In this document: one piece after another, positions 55,514 to 64,000 of the stretch
Numbering within the stretch: the stretch's first letter is position 1
How the letters are laid out: each line of letters begins with the position of its first letter
From: Pseudomonas saudimassiliensis
GTDB lineage: Bacteria > Pseudomonadota > Gammaproteobacteria > Pseudomonadales > Pseudomonadaceae
DNA: 64,000 nt
Direction: 5' to 3'
NCBI RefSeq assembly: GCF_000939975.1
Contig: NZ_LK391969.1
Location: 2,632,600-2,696,599, forward strand
Notes under the pieces: generated by a model
What the model was told of the DNA's origin: nothing
Database searches by the model: none
Seen by the model: the letters and a program-made list of their open reading frames with translations, nothing else
Position numbers and translations under genes: made by a program

Positions 55514-56279
55514 GCCAGCAATGCAGGTAGCGTCCCAGATGCCGGTACGCCGGGTGCCGGCTGTAAAGTAGCTCCTGCTCGATGACTTCCTGCGCGTCGG
55601 CCGCGGATTTGAACGGCTCGTGCATATAGTCGTGGAATACCCGCACGCCGGTCTGTTCCCGGCAGTGGAAATCCGCCTCCGCTATCCAGGCATAAACCTC
55701 ACGTGGGTCCAGCGGCTGCTGAGGCGTGAGGCTGCGCTTGCCTTCACCGGCCAGTTGGTTGCGCTGCAGCTTGCGGAACTGGCCCTTGATCAGATTCTTG
55801 TAGATGAGTGCGTCGCGGTTGTAGAACGCCAGCGACACGGCGCCACCTTGGTTCACCAGTTGCCGCAGGCAGAGCAGGGCGGCCGCCGGATCGGCCAGCC
55901 ACTCCAGCACCGCGTGGCAGATCACCAGATCGTAGCGCTCGCCGCGGGTTGGCAGCTCCTGCAATGGCAGCGGCATGAACTGCAGTGATTGGCCCGGCTG
56001 CAGCGGCAGGGGCTGCAGACGCTCCCGGGCGGCCGACAACATTTCCTCGGCGGGCTCGGTTACCGTCACGCTATGGCCGCGCTGCAGCAGCCACTCGCTG
56101 ATATGGCCAAGGCCGGCACCCACATCCAGCACCCGCAGTGGCCTGGCCGCAGCAGCCACCTCCGGTAGCCACTCTTCCAGGTCGCGGGTGAGCACCGCCA
56201 GGCGAATCGCGCCCTTGGGACCGGCGTATATCTTGCGCGCGAAATGCGCGCCCAATTGATCAAAGTACCGGTCGGCCAT
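55473..56279 (-). CDS. cmoM: CmoM-type tRNA methyltransferase
   Basis: A 268-residue SAM methyltransferase. Motif I is VLDVGAGLGHISEWL and motif post-I EPAEEM. The family-specific N-terminus (ADRYFDQLGAHFARKIYAGPKG) and AVLEWLADP point to CmoM (SmtA), which methylates 5-carboxymethoxyuridine in tRNA. The start at 56279 (MADRYFDQL) follows the family; a longer frame has no ribosome site. The 3' end overlaps dinF by 41 bases. Confidence 0.9.
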   Translation of the reverse strand: MADRYFDQLGAHFARKIYAGPKGAIRLAVLTRDLEEWLPEVAAAARPLRVLDVGAGLGHISEWLLQRGHSVTVTEPAEEMLSAARERLQPLPLQPGQSLQFMPLPLQELPTRGERYDLVICHAVLEWLADPAAALLCLRQLVNQGGAVSLAFYNRDALIYKNLIKGQFRKLQRNQLAGEGKRSLTPQQPLDPREVYAWIAEADFHCREQTGVRVFHDYMHEPFKSAADAQEVIEQELLYSRHPAYRHLGRYLHCWLRPASSGPAATTR

Positions 56280-56462
56280 GAAAAAATGCACCTTTCTCGC
56301 GTAGGTCACAGGCGGCTGCAGGGGAGTGAATATGCGGCCTGGAGTATATCAGCTGCCCTTGTACTTCATGAGCTTACGAACGAAACCGGTGAAAACTCCG
56401 AACTTATGCGAGTAACGCCGGTCGGTATTAACTCAGGAATAAATCATTAGAGGAAATACCTT

Positions 56463-57209
56463 ATGCGCCTTAACAAAATGTTGATTCCGGTTTCTGCCGT
56501 TGGCCTGATGGCAGGGTCGACCTTCGTCATGGCCGCAGATCCGGTTTCTAATCTGGGTATCATCGTGGCCGGCAGCGAATATGAGATGAACTCGGATAAC
56601 GATAGCGTGGATGGCCGCGAGGAAACGGTGGGCCAAGGCGGTATTTTCTACAACTACGGCAACAAGATGACCGGCGGACCGGGCACCATCTTCCAGGTCG
56701 GCGTCGAGGCGCGCTACGGTGAGAAGAACGACGACGAAGTCAAGGATGCCACCGCCGAGGCGGACCTGGGCCTGCGTATGCCGCTGACCGATAACAGCAA
56801 CTTCGACGTGCTGGTTGGTGTGGGCTACGACTGGACCCGCTGGGAAATGGAAGATAACAACGACGACGTCGAGCTGAGCAACAAGAGCCCCTTCGCCAAG
56901 GCCGCTCTTGGCTGGCACCACCAGGGCAACACCGTGACCACTCGCCTGGAAATCGGTACCCGTTACAGCATTGAAGGCGAAGGCAAGGTCAAGCTGGTTG
57001 GTTATGGCAGCGAAACCGTGGACCTGAAGAACAAGTTCAACCCCTATGCCGAGCTGAACTTCCTGTGGGACCAGGGTCAGGGCTTCCCGTTCACCGCTGG
57101 CGTTTACTACAGCCAGACCAACTACGAGCTGGATGACGACTACGAGCTGGCTGACAACACCGAGCTGGAGAACAACGAGTTCGGCGTCAAGCTGGGCGTA
57201 CTGTTCTGA
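56463..57209 (+). CDS. small outer-membrane beta-barrel protein
   Basis: A 248-residue protein with a signal peptide (cleavage likely after VMAA). About eight to ten alternating amphipathic strands, rich in Tyr, Gly and acidic residues, and a final Phe (GVKLGVLF) suit an outer-membrane beta barrel. No specific family is recognised. AGAGGAAA precedes the ATG. The 183-base upstream gap shows no clear site. A strong terminator follows. Confidence 0.75.
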   Translation: MRLNKMLIPVSAVGLMAGSTFVMAADPVSNLGIIVAGSEYEMNSDNDSVDGREETVGQGGIFYNYGNKMTGGPGTIFQVGVEARYGEKNDDEVKDATAEADLGLRMPLTDNSNFDVLVGVGYDWTRWEMEDNNDDVELSNKSPFAKAALGWHHQGNTVTTRLEIGTRYSIEGEGKVKLVGYGSETVDLKNKFNPYAELNFLWDQGQGFPFTAGVYYSQTNYELDDDYELADNTELENNEFGVKLGVLF

Positions 57210-57230
57210 TCAGCTAAATTGTTTCCCAAT

Positions 57231-57263
57231 CCCGCAGCCGGTTAACCGGACTGCGGGATTTTT
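57231..57263 (+). terminator. terminator after the outer-membrane protein
   Basis: CCCGCAG (57231-57237) pairs with CTGCGGG (57251-57257), with an inner CCGGTTAACCGG palindrome, and is followed by ATTTTT. Confidence 0.88.
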
Positions 57264-57266
57264 CTT

Positions 57267-58430
57267 TCAGGCCCGGCGCAATTGTCGGGCCTGGCGTTTG
57301 CGCCACCAGATCACCACCCCGGTGATCGACAGCACGAAGATCGCTACGCCCAGGACCGCGATCAACACCCGCCCGGCAAAGCCCAGAATACGCCCACCGT
57401 GAATCGGTGCCTGCAACTGGAAGAAGCGCTCACCCAGGGTGCCCTGGCCAGGGATTTCCGTGCCGAGCAGCCGGCCGTCCGTGCCGTGGAAGAAAATCCA
57501 GGCGTTGCCCTCATTGCTGGCATGGTCGCCAAACCCCGCGCCGTAGAAGTTGTACTCGAAGCTGTAGTACAGCTCGGTGATGGGCGCGACCAGCTCCAGC
57601 TCCCGGGCGTGGTCCATGGCCAGTCGATAGGCTTCGCCGTAGCCATACCCCGTTACTCCCAGCGTATCGGCCGGCAACTCGCTGCGTGCCGCATAGACAC
57701 TGGGTGCTACCGGTGAGACCAGCGAGACCACCGGCTTGAAAACCTGCTCCGGCAGGTTCATCGCCACGCTGCTCACCGCCACGGGCAGCAACAGCAGCCA
57801 TAACCAGAGCCCGCCGGCGCGGTGGATATCCAAGTTGACCCGGGTGCTGTGGCCGCGCTTGATCTTCCAGGCCCGCTGCCATTTCTGCCAGAACGGCCGG
57901 CCCCGGGGAAAGGTCAGCACCAGGGCAACGAAGCAATCCAGCACCCAGGCGATGGCTACCAGGCCCATCAGCCAGAGGCCCCAGTTACCCGGCAGGGTCA
58001 GGTTGTAGTGGAACTCCAGCATGAAGGGCACGAAGTTGCGTGGGGAAAAGCAGCACTCGCCCCAGTAGCGCTCGCCCACCTGCGCGCCGGTGACCTGGTC
58101 CAGGTAGCGCACCACGGGTTTCTCGGGCCAGGGTTTGCCGGTTTCAGGGTTGGTGCGCGGCACCAGCGCCAGCAGCGCGGCGTGGTCAGCCTCGTCGGGA
58201 AACTCCATGTACCAGACCTGCATGCGTGGCCAGGCGGTTTCCACCTTCTCCACCAACTGGTCCGGCGGCAAGGCCGGGCCGCTGGAGCCGGTGTGATACA
58301 GGTCGGGGTTCAGCCATTCATCCAGCTCATGGTGAAAGGCGAGGATGCTGCCGGTCAGGCCGGCCAGCGCCAGGAACAGGGCCATGGCGAGGCCGAGATA
58401 GCGATGCAGGTACAACAGGATGGCGCGCAT
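57267..58430 (-). CDS. PepSY-associated membrane protein
   Basis: A 387-residue membrane protein with four or five helices: N-terminal LYLHRYLGLAMALFLALAGLTGS, a PepSY-like part, DIHRAGGLWLWLLLLPVAVSSVAMN, and a C-terminal helix before WWRKRQARQLRRA. PepSY_TM proteins (PiuB-like) act next to siderophore receptors, some reducing iron. The start at 58430 avoids overlap with the receptor gene; a longer frame is unsupported. It lies 55 bases downstream of the receptor gene and is probably iron-controlled with it. Confidence 0.88.
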   Translation of the reverse strand: MRAILLYLHRYLGLAMALFLALAGLTGSILAFHHELDEWLNPDLYHTGSSGPALPPDQLVEKVETAWPRMQVWYMEFPDEADHAALLALVPRTNPETGKPWPEKPVVRYLDQVTGAQVGERYWGECCFSPRNFVPFMLEFHYNLTLPGNWGLWLMGLVAIAWVLDCFVALVLTFPRGRPFWQKWQRAWKIKRGHSTRVNLDIHRAGGLWLWLLLLPVAVSSVAMNLPEQVFKPVVSLVSPVAPSVYAARSELPADTLGVTGYGYGEAYRLAMDHARELELVAPITELYYSFEYNFYGAGFGDHASNEGNAWIFFHGTDGRLLGTEIPGQGTLGERFFQLQAPIHGGRILGFAGRVLIAVLGVAIFVLSITGVVIWWRKRQARQLRRA

Positions 58431-58485
58431 TGATTCGGTCCGGAATGCACCGGGCCGCCCGCGTTGCGGCGGCCCGGTCGGGTGG

Positions 58486-60696
58486 TCAGAAGTCGTAGGT
58501 GAGGGTGGCCATGACGTTACGTTCATCGCCGTAGTAGCACTGGCTCAGGCTGTTGCAGGCCGACACGTAGGTTTCGTCGGTCAGGTTGTTCAGGTTGACC
58601 CGCAGGCCCAGGCCGGTGGCGCCCAGCTGACTCAGGTCATAGGCCACCGAGGCATCGAACAGGGTGTAAGAGGGAATCCGCAGGGTATTTTCCGCGTCCG
58701 CCCAACTCTTGCCGAAATACCGCACCCCGGCACCCAGCTGCAGGCCGGTCAGGGGCCCGCGGGCGAAGCTGTAGTCGGCCCAGAGCGCGGCCATGTTCTC
58801 CGCCACCGCATTGGGCGTGTTGCCCCGGTTGTTGACGCCCGCGGTGCTAGTGAAGTCCTTCGAGTATTCCACGTCCATCCAAGTATAGCTGGCCAGCACA
58901 TTGACCGGCTCGATGGGCTTGAAACGGGCTTCCAGCTCAACACCGCGGGAGGTGATTTCGCCGACGGCGCGGTAGAAGGATTCGCCGGAGTCCTTGTTCG
59001 CCAGATTCGACTGGGTCAGGTCGAATAGGGCAATGGTGTAGAGGTCCTGGGTGCCGGGCGGCTGGAATTTGAGGCCGGCTTCGGTTTGTTCGCCTTCGGT
59101 CGGGTCGAGCAGGCTGATGTCGAACACGCCGGGCGCGGTTTCGTTGTAAGCGCCAGTGGCATTGGGGTTGAATGACTGGGAGAAGCTGGCATAGGGAGAC
59201 AGACCATTGTCGAAGGCGTAGAGCAGCCCGACGCGGCCGGAGAATTGATCGATACGGGCATCGTCAGCCTGATTGCCATACATCGAACGGGTCTGCTCGA
59301 AGTCCATATCCACCCAGTCCTGACGCGCGCCCAACGATAACCGCCAGTTGCCCAGGCTAATCAGGTCCTGAACATACAGACCGGTCTGCTCCAGAAAACG
59401 GGCTTCGTCATACTGGTGATAGAACACCGGAGCAGCTGCTCCTTCGGCGCCGGTAAAGGGGTTGACCGGGGCGAGGCCATAACCGGCGTCATAGGCAACC
59501 TTGGTCTTGCGGCGCTGGTAATCTAGCCCGGTGACCAACGTATGGGCTACCTCGCCCGTGGCAAACTCGAATTGCAGCTGGTTATCCACGCTCCAGGCAT
59601 GCAGCGCTTCGTCGGCGCCGGTGTAGTAGCGGTCCAGGTTATCGGTGCCGGGAAGATAACCATATTGGTACACCTGCCCGGAATCCACCACCGAGTCCAG
59701 ATACTGGAAATTCTGCCGGGCCGATATCACATCATTGAACCGATGCTCCAGCTGGTAGCCGAGCATGTATTGGTGGCGTTCGAACTTCTCGTAGCCTTCA
59801 TCGCCCTCGAAGAAGCTGCGGGAAATACGCCGGCCATTACGGGAGGTGACGGTGCCGTCCGCCGGCAGACCGCCGTGATAGCCGCCCTCGGGGTCGTGCT
59901 GGAGCATCGCCAGCAGCGTGAGGCGGGTATCCTCGGTGACATCGACGGCCAATGAAGGCATCAGGGCGTAACGTTCGCTCTTGATGTCGTCCACTTTGTC
60001 GGCCGCATCCCGTACCACGCCCACCAGGCGGTAGTTCACCCGCCGCCCGGCATCCAGCGGGGCGCCGATGTCGAAGGCGGCCTGCTTGTAGTCGTGGCTG
60101 CCGTAGGACAGCTGCAGCTGGCGCCGGGTATCGTAGCCCGGCTTCTTGCTGGTCATCGCCACCAGTCCACCCGGCAGGCTGCGCCCGTACAACACGGAGG
60201 AGGGACCCTTGAGGATGTCGATCCGCTCGAGGAAATAGGGATCCACCTGCAGGGTGCTGTAGGTAGCGCTGTCGCCCAGTAGTTTCTGGCCATCCAGGTA
60301 GAGGTTGTCCACCGAGCCATCGGTGATGCCGCGCATGGCCACATAGTCGTAGCGGCTGGTAGCACCATAGGGAGAGCTCATCAGGCCGGGCGTGTAACGC
60401 AGCGCCTGGGCCACGCTCTGCGCGCCTTGGTCGTCCATCTGTTTGCGCGTGACCACCGAGACGCTCTGGGAGGTTTCCAGCAGCGGCATGCTGGTCTTGG
60501 TCGCCACGCTGCTGTGGCTGGCCTGGTACCCTTCGGTCTCGCCGAGGGCATTGCCCAGGGAGCCGGTGACATAGGTTGAGGGTAGCTCGATGCGCGAGGG
60601 ATCGGGGACGGCTTCGTCAGCGGTCTGGGCTGACAGTCCCAGGCTGATGGACAGCGGTAGCAGCGCCAGGGTGAAGGGTGTGGCGATTCGCAGCAT
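58486..60696 (-). CDS. TonB-dependent siderophore receptor
   Basis: A 736-residue outer-membrane receptor. A signal peptide precedes a plug domain (LLETSQSVSVVTRKQMDDQGAQ, LKGPSSVLYGRSLPGG, Y-rich) and a barrel that ends in the expected Phe (NVMATLTYDF). It is of the FhuA/ferrichrome type judging by SVSVVT and GLVAMTSKKP; the siderophore is not determinable. No extra N-terminal signalling domain is present. A Fur box lies 50 bases upstream. Confidence 0.93.
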   Translation of the reverse strand: MLRIATPFTLALLPLSISLGLSAQTADEAVPDPSRIELPSTYVTGSLGNALGETEGYQASHSSVATKTSMPLLETSQSVSVVTRKQMDDQGAQSVAQALRYTPGLMSSPYGATSRYDYVAMRGITDGSVDNLYLDGQKLLGDSATYSTLQVDPYFLERIDILKGPSSVLYGRSLPGGLVAMTSKKPGYDTRRQLQLSYGSHDYKQAAFDIGAPLDAGRRVNYRLVGVVRDAADKVDDIKSERYALMPSLAVDVTEDTRLTLLAMLQHDPEGGYHGGLPADGTVTSRNGRRISRSFFEGDEGYEKFERHQYMLGYQLEHRFNDVISARQNFQYLDSVVDSGQVYQYGYLPGTDNLDRYYTGADEALHAWSVDNQLQFEFATGEVAHTLVTGLDYQRRKTKVAYDAGYGLAPVNPFTGAEGAAAPVFYHQYDEARFLEQTGLYVQDLISLGNWRLSLGARQDWVDMDFEQTRSMYGNQADDARIDQFSGRVGLLYAFDNGLSPYASFSQSFNPNATGAYNETAPGVFDISLLDPTEGEQTEAGLKFQPPGTQDLYTIALFDLTQSNLANKDSGESFYRAVGEITSRGVELEARFKPIEPVNVLASYTWMDVEYSKDFTSTAGVNNRGNTPNAVAENMAALWADYSFARGPLTGLQLGAGVRYFGKSWADAENTLRIPSYTLFDASVAYDLSQLGATGLGLRVNLNNLTDETYVSACNSLSQCYYGDERNVMATLTYDF

Positions 60697-60745
60697 GGAG
60701 TACCCCTTTCTGATAAGAGATCAAGAAGGGGATGATATTAGCACT

Positions 60746-60764
60746 GATAATAATTCGCATTAAT
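60746..60764 (-). promoter_or_regulatory. Fur box upstream of the siderophore receptor
   Basis: The 19-base site GATAATAATTCGCATTAAT matches 13 of 19 positions of the Fur consensus. It is 50 bases upstream of the receptor ATG and inside an AT-rich run, consistent with iron repression. Confidence 0.7.
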
Positions 60765-60793
60765 AGCCTTGCCGGTTTTTTTCCCTAACCGTG

Positions 60794-61261
60794 CTAGATC
60801 AGGTAGCGGCAGTCATCGTCCGTCCAACGTTCGATGATCACCGGTACGGCGTCGTCGAGCCGGGCCTGGTCGATTTCCTGGAATACCGGGTTGGCCAGCC
60901 AGGATTCGATGGCCGCGGAAATGGCGTCCAGCTCCTCGGCATCCAGTTCATCGGTATGGGAGGGGAACAGGGCGAAGGTGAACTCGGTGTTCTCGAAGCG
61001 CGGGTTCATCGCCGAAATCAGCGGCTCATCGGCAATGAACAACGGCGACACCCAGCACACATGGCCGGAAATCACCGCGACCTTGCCGGGTCCGTTGGCG
61101 CGCAGTTGCCGGGCGACCTCCCGGCTCAGGTCCACCAGGCGTTCGAAGGCTCGCTGCTCCTCCGGATTGCCGCTGTAGCTTCGGCGCTGGAAGAGGCGCA
61201 GATCCCGGGCGCCGGTGTGCACATCGATCACATCATCGGCGGATGCGGCGTGGGTGCTCAT
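60794..61261 (-). CDS. hypothetical protein, 155 residues
   Basis: A 155-residue acidic soluble protein with no signal peptide or membrane segment. The gene has AGGAGG 8 bases before the ATG, so it is probably real. There is a hydrophobic strand (KVAVISGHVCWVSPLFIADEPLI, residues 60-82) and an acidic patch (HTDELDAEELDAIS). I recognise no family. It lies downstream of the receptor region on the same strand, divergent from phhB. Confidence 0.65.
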   Translation of the reverse strand: MSTHAASADDVIDVHTGARDLRLFQRRSYSGNPEEQRAFERLVDLSREVARQLRANGPGKVAVISGHVCWVSPLFIADEPLISAMNPRFENTEFTFALFPSHTDELDAEELDAISAAIESWLANPVFQEIDQARLDDAVPVIIERWTDDDCRYLI

Positions 61262-61407
61262 TGTTCTGTCCTCCTGGTCGGCTTAAAACAGCAGATGGCG
61301 CTTTACATTGTTGGCCAGGATCCTGGGTTTCTCCAGTTACCCATGCCGCAGATTGTCAGCTGACCGAAGGGCTATAGTGATAGGAGTCATTCCAGGGAGA
61401 CAGCAGC

Positions 61408-61746
61408 ATGAACGCGTTGAAAGAGCAGCATTGCGAGGCCTGCCGGGCGGATGCACCCAAGGTCAGCCGCGAGCAGGAAAGCGAACTGCAGCGGGAGATA
61501 CCTGAGTGGGAAGTGATCCAGGTGGGCGACGAGCGGCAATTGCAGCGGGTGTTCCGCTTCCCTGATTTTGCCACTGCCCTGGTATTCACCAACCGGGTGG
61601 CCGACCTGGCCGAGGCGGAGAACCATCACCCGGCGCTGCTGCTGGAGTATGGCAAGGTGACGGTGCGCTGGTGGACGCACAAGATTGGCGGGCTGCACCG
61701 CAATGATTTCATCATGGCGGCGCGCACCGATTCCCTGGCGACCTGA
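61408..61746 (+). CDS. phhB: pterin-4a-carbinolamine dehydratase
   Basis: A 112-residue dehydratase that recycles the tetrahydrobiopterin-like cofactor of phenylalanine hydroxylase. The active-site histidine pair is in [34 protein letters not shown] (histidines of ENHHP and WTHK). GGGAGA is 7 bases before the ATG. A possible -10, TATAGT (61373-61378), precedes it. phhA is not in the window. Its stop abuts the convergent FMN reductase gene. Confidence 0.95.
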   Translation: MNALKEQHCEACRADAPKVSREQESELQREIPEWEVIQVGDERQLQRVFRFPDFATALVFTNRVADLAEAENHHPALLLEYGKVTVRWWTHKIGGLHRNDFIMAARTDSLAT

Positions 61747-62295
61747 TCAGCCCTTGAGCTTTTCCACCAGGGAGACAAAGCGATCAATATAGGCCTGGAG
61801 GAAGCCGCGGCTCTGCGGCGCGATCTCACCCTCGCTGGTTATCAGCTCCGGATGGAACTGGATATAGGCCTCACCACCCAGCACCACCGAACGGAGGATG
61901 CCCATGATCTGGCGCAGGTGCTGTTGCGCATGGGCGGCGCCCATGGCGCCCGGCGAGGTGCCGGTGAGCGCGACCGGTTTGTCGGCCCAGACGTTCTGGT
62001 CCATCGGCTTGGAACCCCAGTCGATAGCATTCTTCAGCACCGCGGGCACCGAGCGGTTGTGCTCGGGCGTCACGAAAAGCACCGCATCCGCCGCCCGGAT
62101 CTCATCGGTGAAACGAGTGACGCTGGCCGGCCGCTCGCCTTCCAGGTCGAGGGAATACATCGGCAGGTCGTCGATCTGCGGATAGCTGACCGAGAAGTGC
62201 GCCGGCAGGAGTTTGGCCAATGCCTGGGCATATTGGCGGTTGATCGAGCCGCGGTGGTTACTGCCGACGATGATCGCCAGGTGAATGGTGCTCAT
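61747..62295 (-). CDS. NADPH-dependent FMN reductase
   Basis: A 182-residue flavodoxin-fold NAD(P)H:FMN/quinone reductase. FMN sites are IIVGSNHRGSINRQYAQAL and FVTPEHNRSVPAVLKNAIDWG; GTSPGAMG is also typical. The start at 62295 has AGGAGAT 6-9 bases upstream. The stop codon sits next to that of phhB with no gap. The role may be quinone or chromate reduction, as in ChrR-type relatives; substrate unknown. Confidence 0.9.
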   Translation of the reverse strand: MSTIHLAIIVGSNHRGSINRQYAQALAKLLPAHFSVSYPQIDDLPMYSLDLEGERPASVTRFTDEIRAADAVLFVTPEHNRSVPAVLKNAIDWGSKPMDQNVWADKPVALTGTSPGAMGAAHAQQHLRQIMGILRSVVLGGEAYIQFHPELITSEGEIAPQSRGFLQAYIDRFVSLVEKLKG

Positions 62296-62406
62296 GAATA
62301 TCTCCTGAATGGCCACGCACTGGCGTGGCATGTGTTAGGTGTACCCTGGTGGCGATTATCGATCATGTCCAGTGATGGATAAAGCGCGACCTTTGCGGCA
62401 TTGTTA

Positions 62407-63840
62407 TCAGGTTTCTCGATAGGTGGAGTCATAAGCCTGCGCATCCCAGCCGCCGCCCAGGGCGCGGTACAGCGCGACCTCACTGCTGAGCTGTTGCAGT
62501 TGATAGCTCAGCAGGGCCTGACGGGCGGCGAACAGCTCGCGCTGGGCGTCGAGCACCAGCAGGTAGTTGTCCACCCCCTCGTCATAACGCTGCTGGGCGA
62601 GCTGGTAGTACTCCTCGGTCGCGGTCACCAGATCAGTCTGTGCCTGCACCTGCGCCGCGAAGGTGCCCTGGGCAGCCAGGCCATCGGCCACCTCGCGGAA
62701 GGCGGTCTGGATGCTTTTCTCGTAGGCAGCCACGTTGATGTCCCGTTGGATCTCGGTGTACTCCAGGTTGGCCTTGAGGCGACCGGCCGTGAAGATCGGA
62801 ATATTGATCTGCGGCAGGAAGCTCCAGGTGCCGGAGCCGCCATCGAACAAGCCATCCAGGTCGGCGCTGGCGGTGCCCGCCGCGGCGGTCAGGCGAATGC
62901 TCGGGAAGAAGGCCGCCCGGGCCGCGCCGATATCCGCGTTGGCCGCGCGCAGGCGGTGTTCGGCGGCGCGAATGTCCGGGCGCTGCTGCAGCACATCCGC
63001 AGGCAGACCCGCCGGCAGGTCGGCAAGCAGGCCGGTATCCAGCTCATGACCGCGCAGCAGTTGCGGCGGGACCGCGGTGCCCACCAGCAGGCCGAGGGCG
63101 TTGCGGTCCTGGGCCACCTGGCGGGTATAGCGCTCCAGTTGCACCTTGGCCTGCTCGACCAGACTGCGGGCCTGGCGCACATCCAGGGCCGAGGCGATGC
63201 CGCCGGCATGGCTGGCCTCGACCATATCCAGGCTCTCCTGATAGCTGTCCAGGGTCGCCTTGGTCAGCTCCAGCAGCGCATGGTCGGCATTCCAGGTCAG
63301 CCAGGCAGTCGCCACATCACTCACCAGCGCCAACTGCACGGCGTGCTGCGCCTGCTCGGTGGCCAGGTAGCGCTCCAATGCGGCGCCCTCCAGGCTGCGC
63401 ACCCGGCCGAACAGATCCAGCTCCCAGCTGCTGGTACCCAGGGTAACGCCATACTGACTGTTGATGCCGGATTCGCCGGTGGGCGACAGGTCATCGGGCA
63501 GGCGCTGGCGGGTGCCGCTGCCGTCTACACCGATACTGGGCAGCAGGTCCGCGCGCTGGATCCGATACAGCGCCCGGTAGGCGTCCACATTCAGCACGGC
63601 CTGGCGCAGGTCGCGGTTATGTTCCAGCGCCAGCTGCACCAGTTGCTGCAACTGTGGCGACTGGAAAAAGTCTTCCCAGGCCGGCGGCAGGGTGCCCGCC
63701 TGACCGGTCGCGGCCGCGCTGTAGGCCACGCCCTGCGGCCAGCTATCGGCCACGGGGGAGGCCGGTTGCTGGTACTCCGGAACCAGGCTGCAACCGGACA
63801 AGGCCAGCGCGACGGCCAAACTCAGGTATCTGATCTTCAT
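62407..63840 (-). CDS. RND efflux outer-membrane lipoprotein (OprM/NodT family)
   Basis: A 477-residue TolC-family lipoprotein. The signal ends at the lipobox [12 protein letters not shown]. Two repeated outer-membrane efflux domains (helical coiled coils and beta strands) follow. NodT/OprM motifs include [19 protein letters not shown] and [29 protein letters not shown]. It forms the outer-membrane channel of a tripartite RND pump. The ATG overlaps the stop of the inner-membrane pump gene (ATGA), so both are in one operon. Confidence 0.95.
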   Translation of the reverse strand: MKIRYLSLAVALALSGCSLVPEYQQPASPVADSWPQGVAYSAAATGQAGTLPPAWEDFFQSPQLQQLVQLALEHNRDLRQAVLNVDAYRALYRIQRADLLPSIGVDGSGTRQRLPDDLSPTGESGINSQYGVTLGTSSWELDLFGRVRSLEGAALERYLATEQAQHAVQLALVSDVATAWLTWNADHALLELTKATLDSYQESLDMVEASHAGGIASALDVRQARSLVEQAKVQLERYTRQVAQDRNALGLLVGTAVPPQLLRGHELDTGLLADLPAGLPADVLQQRPDIRAAEHRLRAANADIGAARAAFFPSIRLTAAAGTASADLDGLFDGGSGTWSFLPQINIPIFTAGRLKANLEYTEIQRDINVAAYEKSIQTAFREVADGLAAQGTFAAQVQAQTDLVTATEEYYQLAQQRYDEGVDNYLLVLDAQRELFAARQALLSYQLQQLSSEVALYRALGGGWDAQAYDSTYRET

Positions 63841-64000
63841 GCATTTTCTCCTGCAGCCTGGGTCTCGTTGACAGTCTTCCTGGACTTGCGTTCGAACAGT
63901 CCCACCACCAGCACGTAGAACAGTGGCACGAAGAACACCACCAGTACGGTCGCGGTGATCATGCCCCCGACGACACCGGTGGCAATCGAGTGCTGGCTGC
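63837..64000 (-). CDS. RND efflux pump inner-membrane subunit, C-terminal end
   Basis: Only the last 54 codons are in the window. They read [22 protein letters not shown], followed by a short charged tail; the sequence matches the last transmembrane helix of AcrB/MexB-type HAE1 transporters. The gene continues beyond the right edge. The membrane-fusion partner would be expected further upstream. Confidence 0.85.
   Translation of the reverse strand, partial: SQHSIATGVVGGMITATVLVVFFVPLFYVLVVGLFERKSRKTVNETQAAGENA

Overview
This window is a 64 kb piece of a chromosome from a denitrifying member of the Pseudomonadaceae. The evidence is an H-NS-like MvaT, a pseudomonad-type RpoS behind nlpD, the sodB-bifA and argO/argP neighbourhoods, an Entner-Doudoroff edd-pgl-eda cluster and many FNR-type (ANR/DNR) boxes. 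Several blocks follow the P. aeruginosa gene order as I remember it. The GC content and gene set would fit the Halopseudomonas/Stutzerimonas side of the family, but I cannot fix the genus. I found no tRNA, rRNA, insertion sequence, prophage or CRISPR array.

Region by region. 1-4930: truD (3' end), surE, pcm, a DUF368/PopT transporter, nlpD and rpoS, all on + and mostly overlapping; the rpoS leader carries two hairpins with GGA loops. 5051-6552: a LemA protein coupled to an unusual GIDE-domain protein with an EF-hand loop. 6578-11074: bifA (c-di-GMP phosphodiesterase), sodB, argO and divergent argP. 11195-14778: a coiled-coil membrane protein, an ACP phosphodiesterase-like protein, an ODP-type metallo-beta-lactamase-fold protein and a cardiolipin-synthase-like protein. 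14794-23710: a SadC-like diguanylate cyclase, class I fumarase, pyruvate kinase, edd-pgl-eda and a tandem universal stress protein; a 174-bp inverted-repeat element lies between eda and the usp gene. 24084-31949: PilZ protein, sbcB, mvaT, purU, CBS protein, ahpF, ahpC (with a clear OxyR-type site) and an acyl-CoA dehydrogenase.

32079-44910 is an anaerobic-respiration district. It holds ubiU-ubiV-ubiT (oxygen-independent ubiquinone synthesis), the opposing nirQ-norC-norB-norD-norE-norF operon (NO reductase and its maturation), nirS (cytochrome cd1 nitrite reductase), a DNR-like regulator and hemN (oxygen-independent coproporphyrinogen oxidase). FNR-type boxes precede ubiU, nirS and hemN at roughly the spacing expected for a -41.5 activator site. 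Together these genes would supply quinone, haem, the NO-sensing regulator, and nitrite and NO reduction. The haem d1 genes, nirM, nar and nos are not in the window.

44985-64000: a YhaO/YhaN-type nuclease-ATPase pair without a zinc hook, meso-diaminopimelate dehydrogenase, dsbD, a CvfB-type S1 protein, DUF2333, a YciH/SUI1 protein, DinF, cmoM, a small outer-membrane protein, a Fur-box siderophore receptor with a PepSY protein, phhB, an FMN reductase, and the outer-membrane and (partial) inner-membrane parts of an RND efflux pump running off the right edge.
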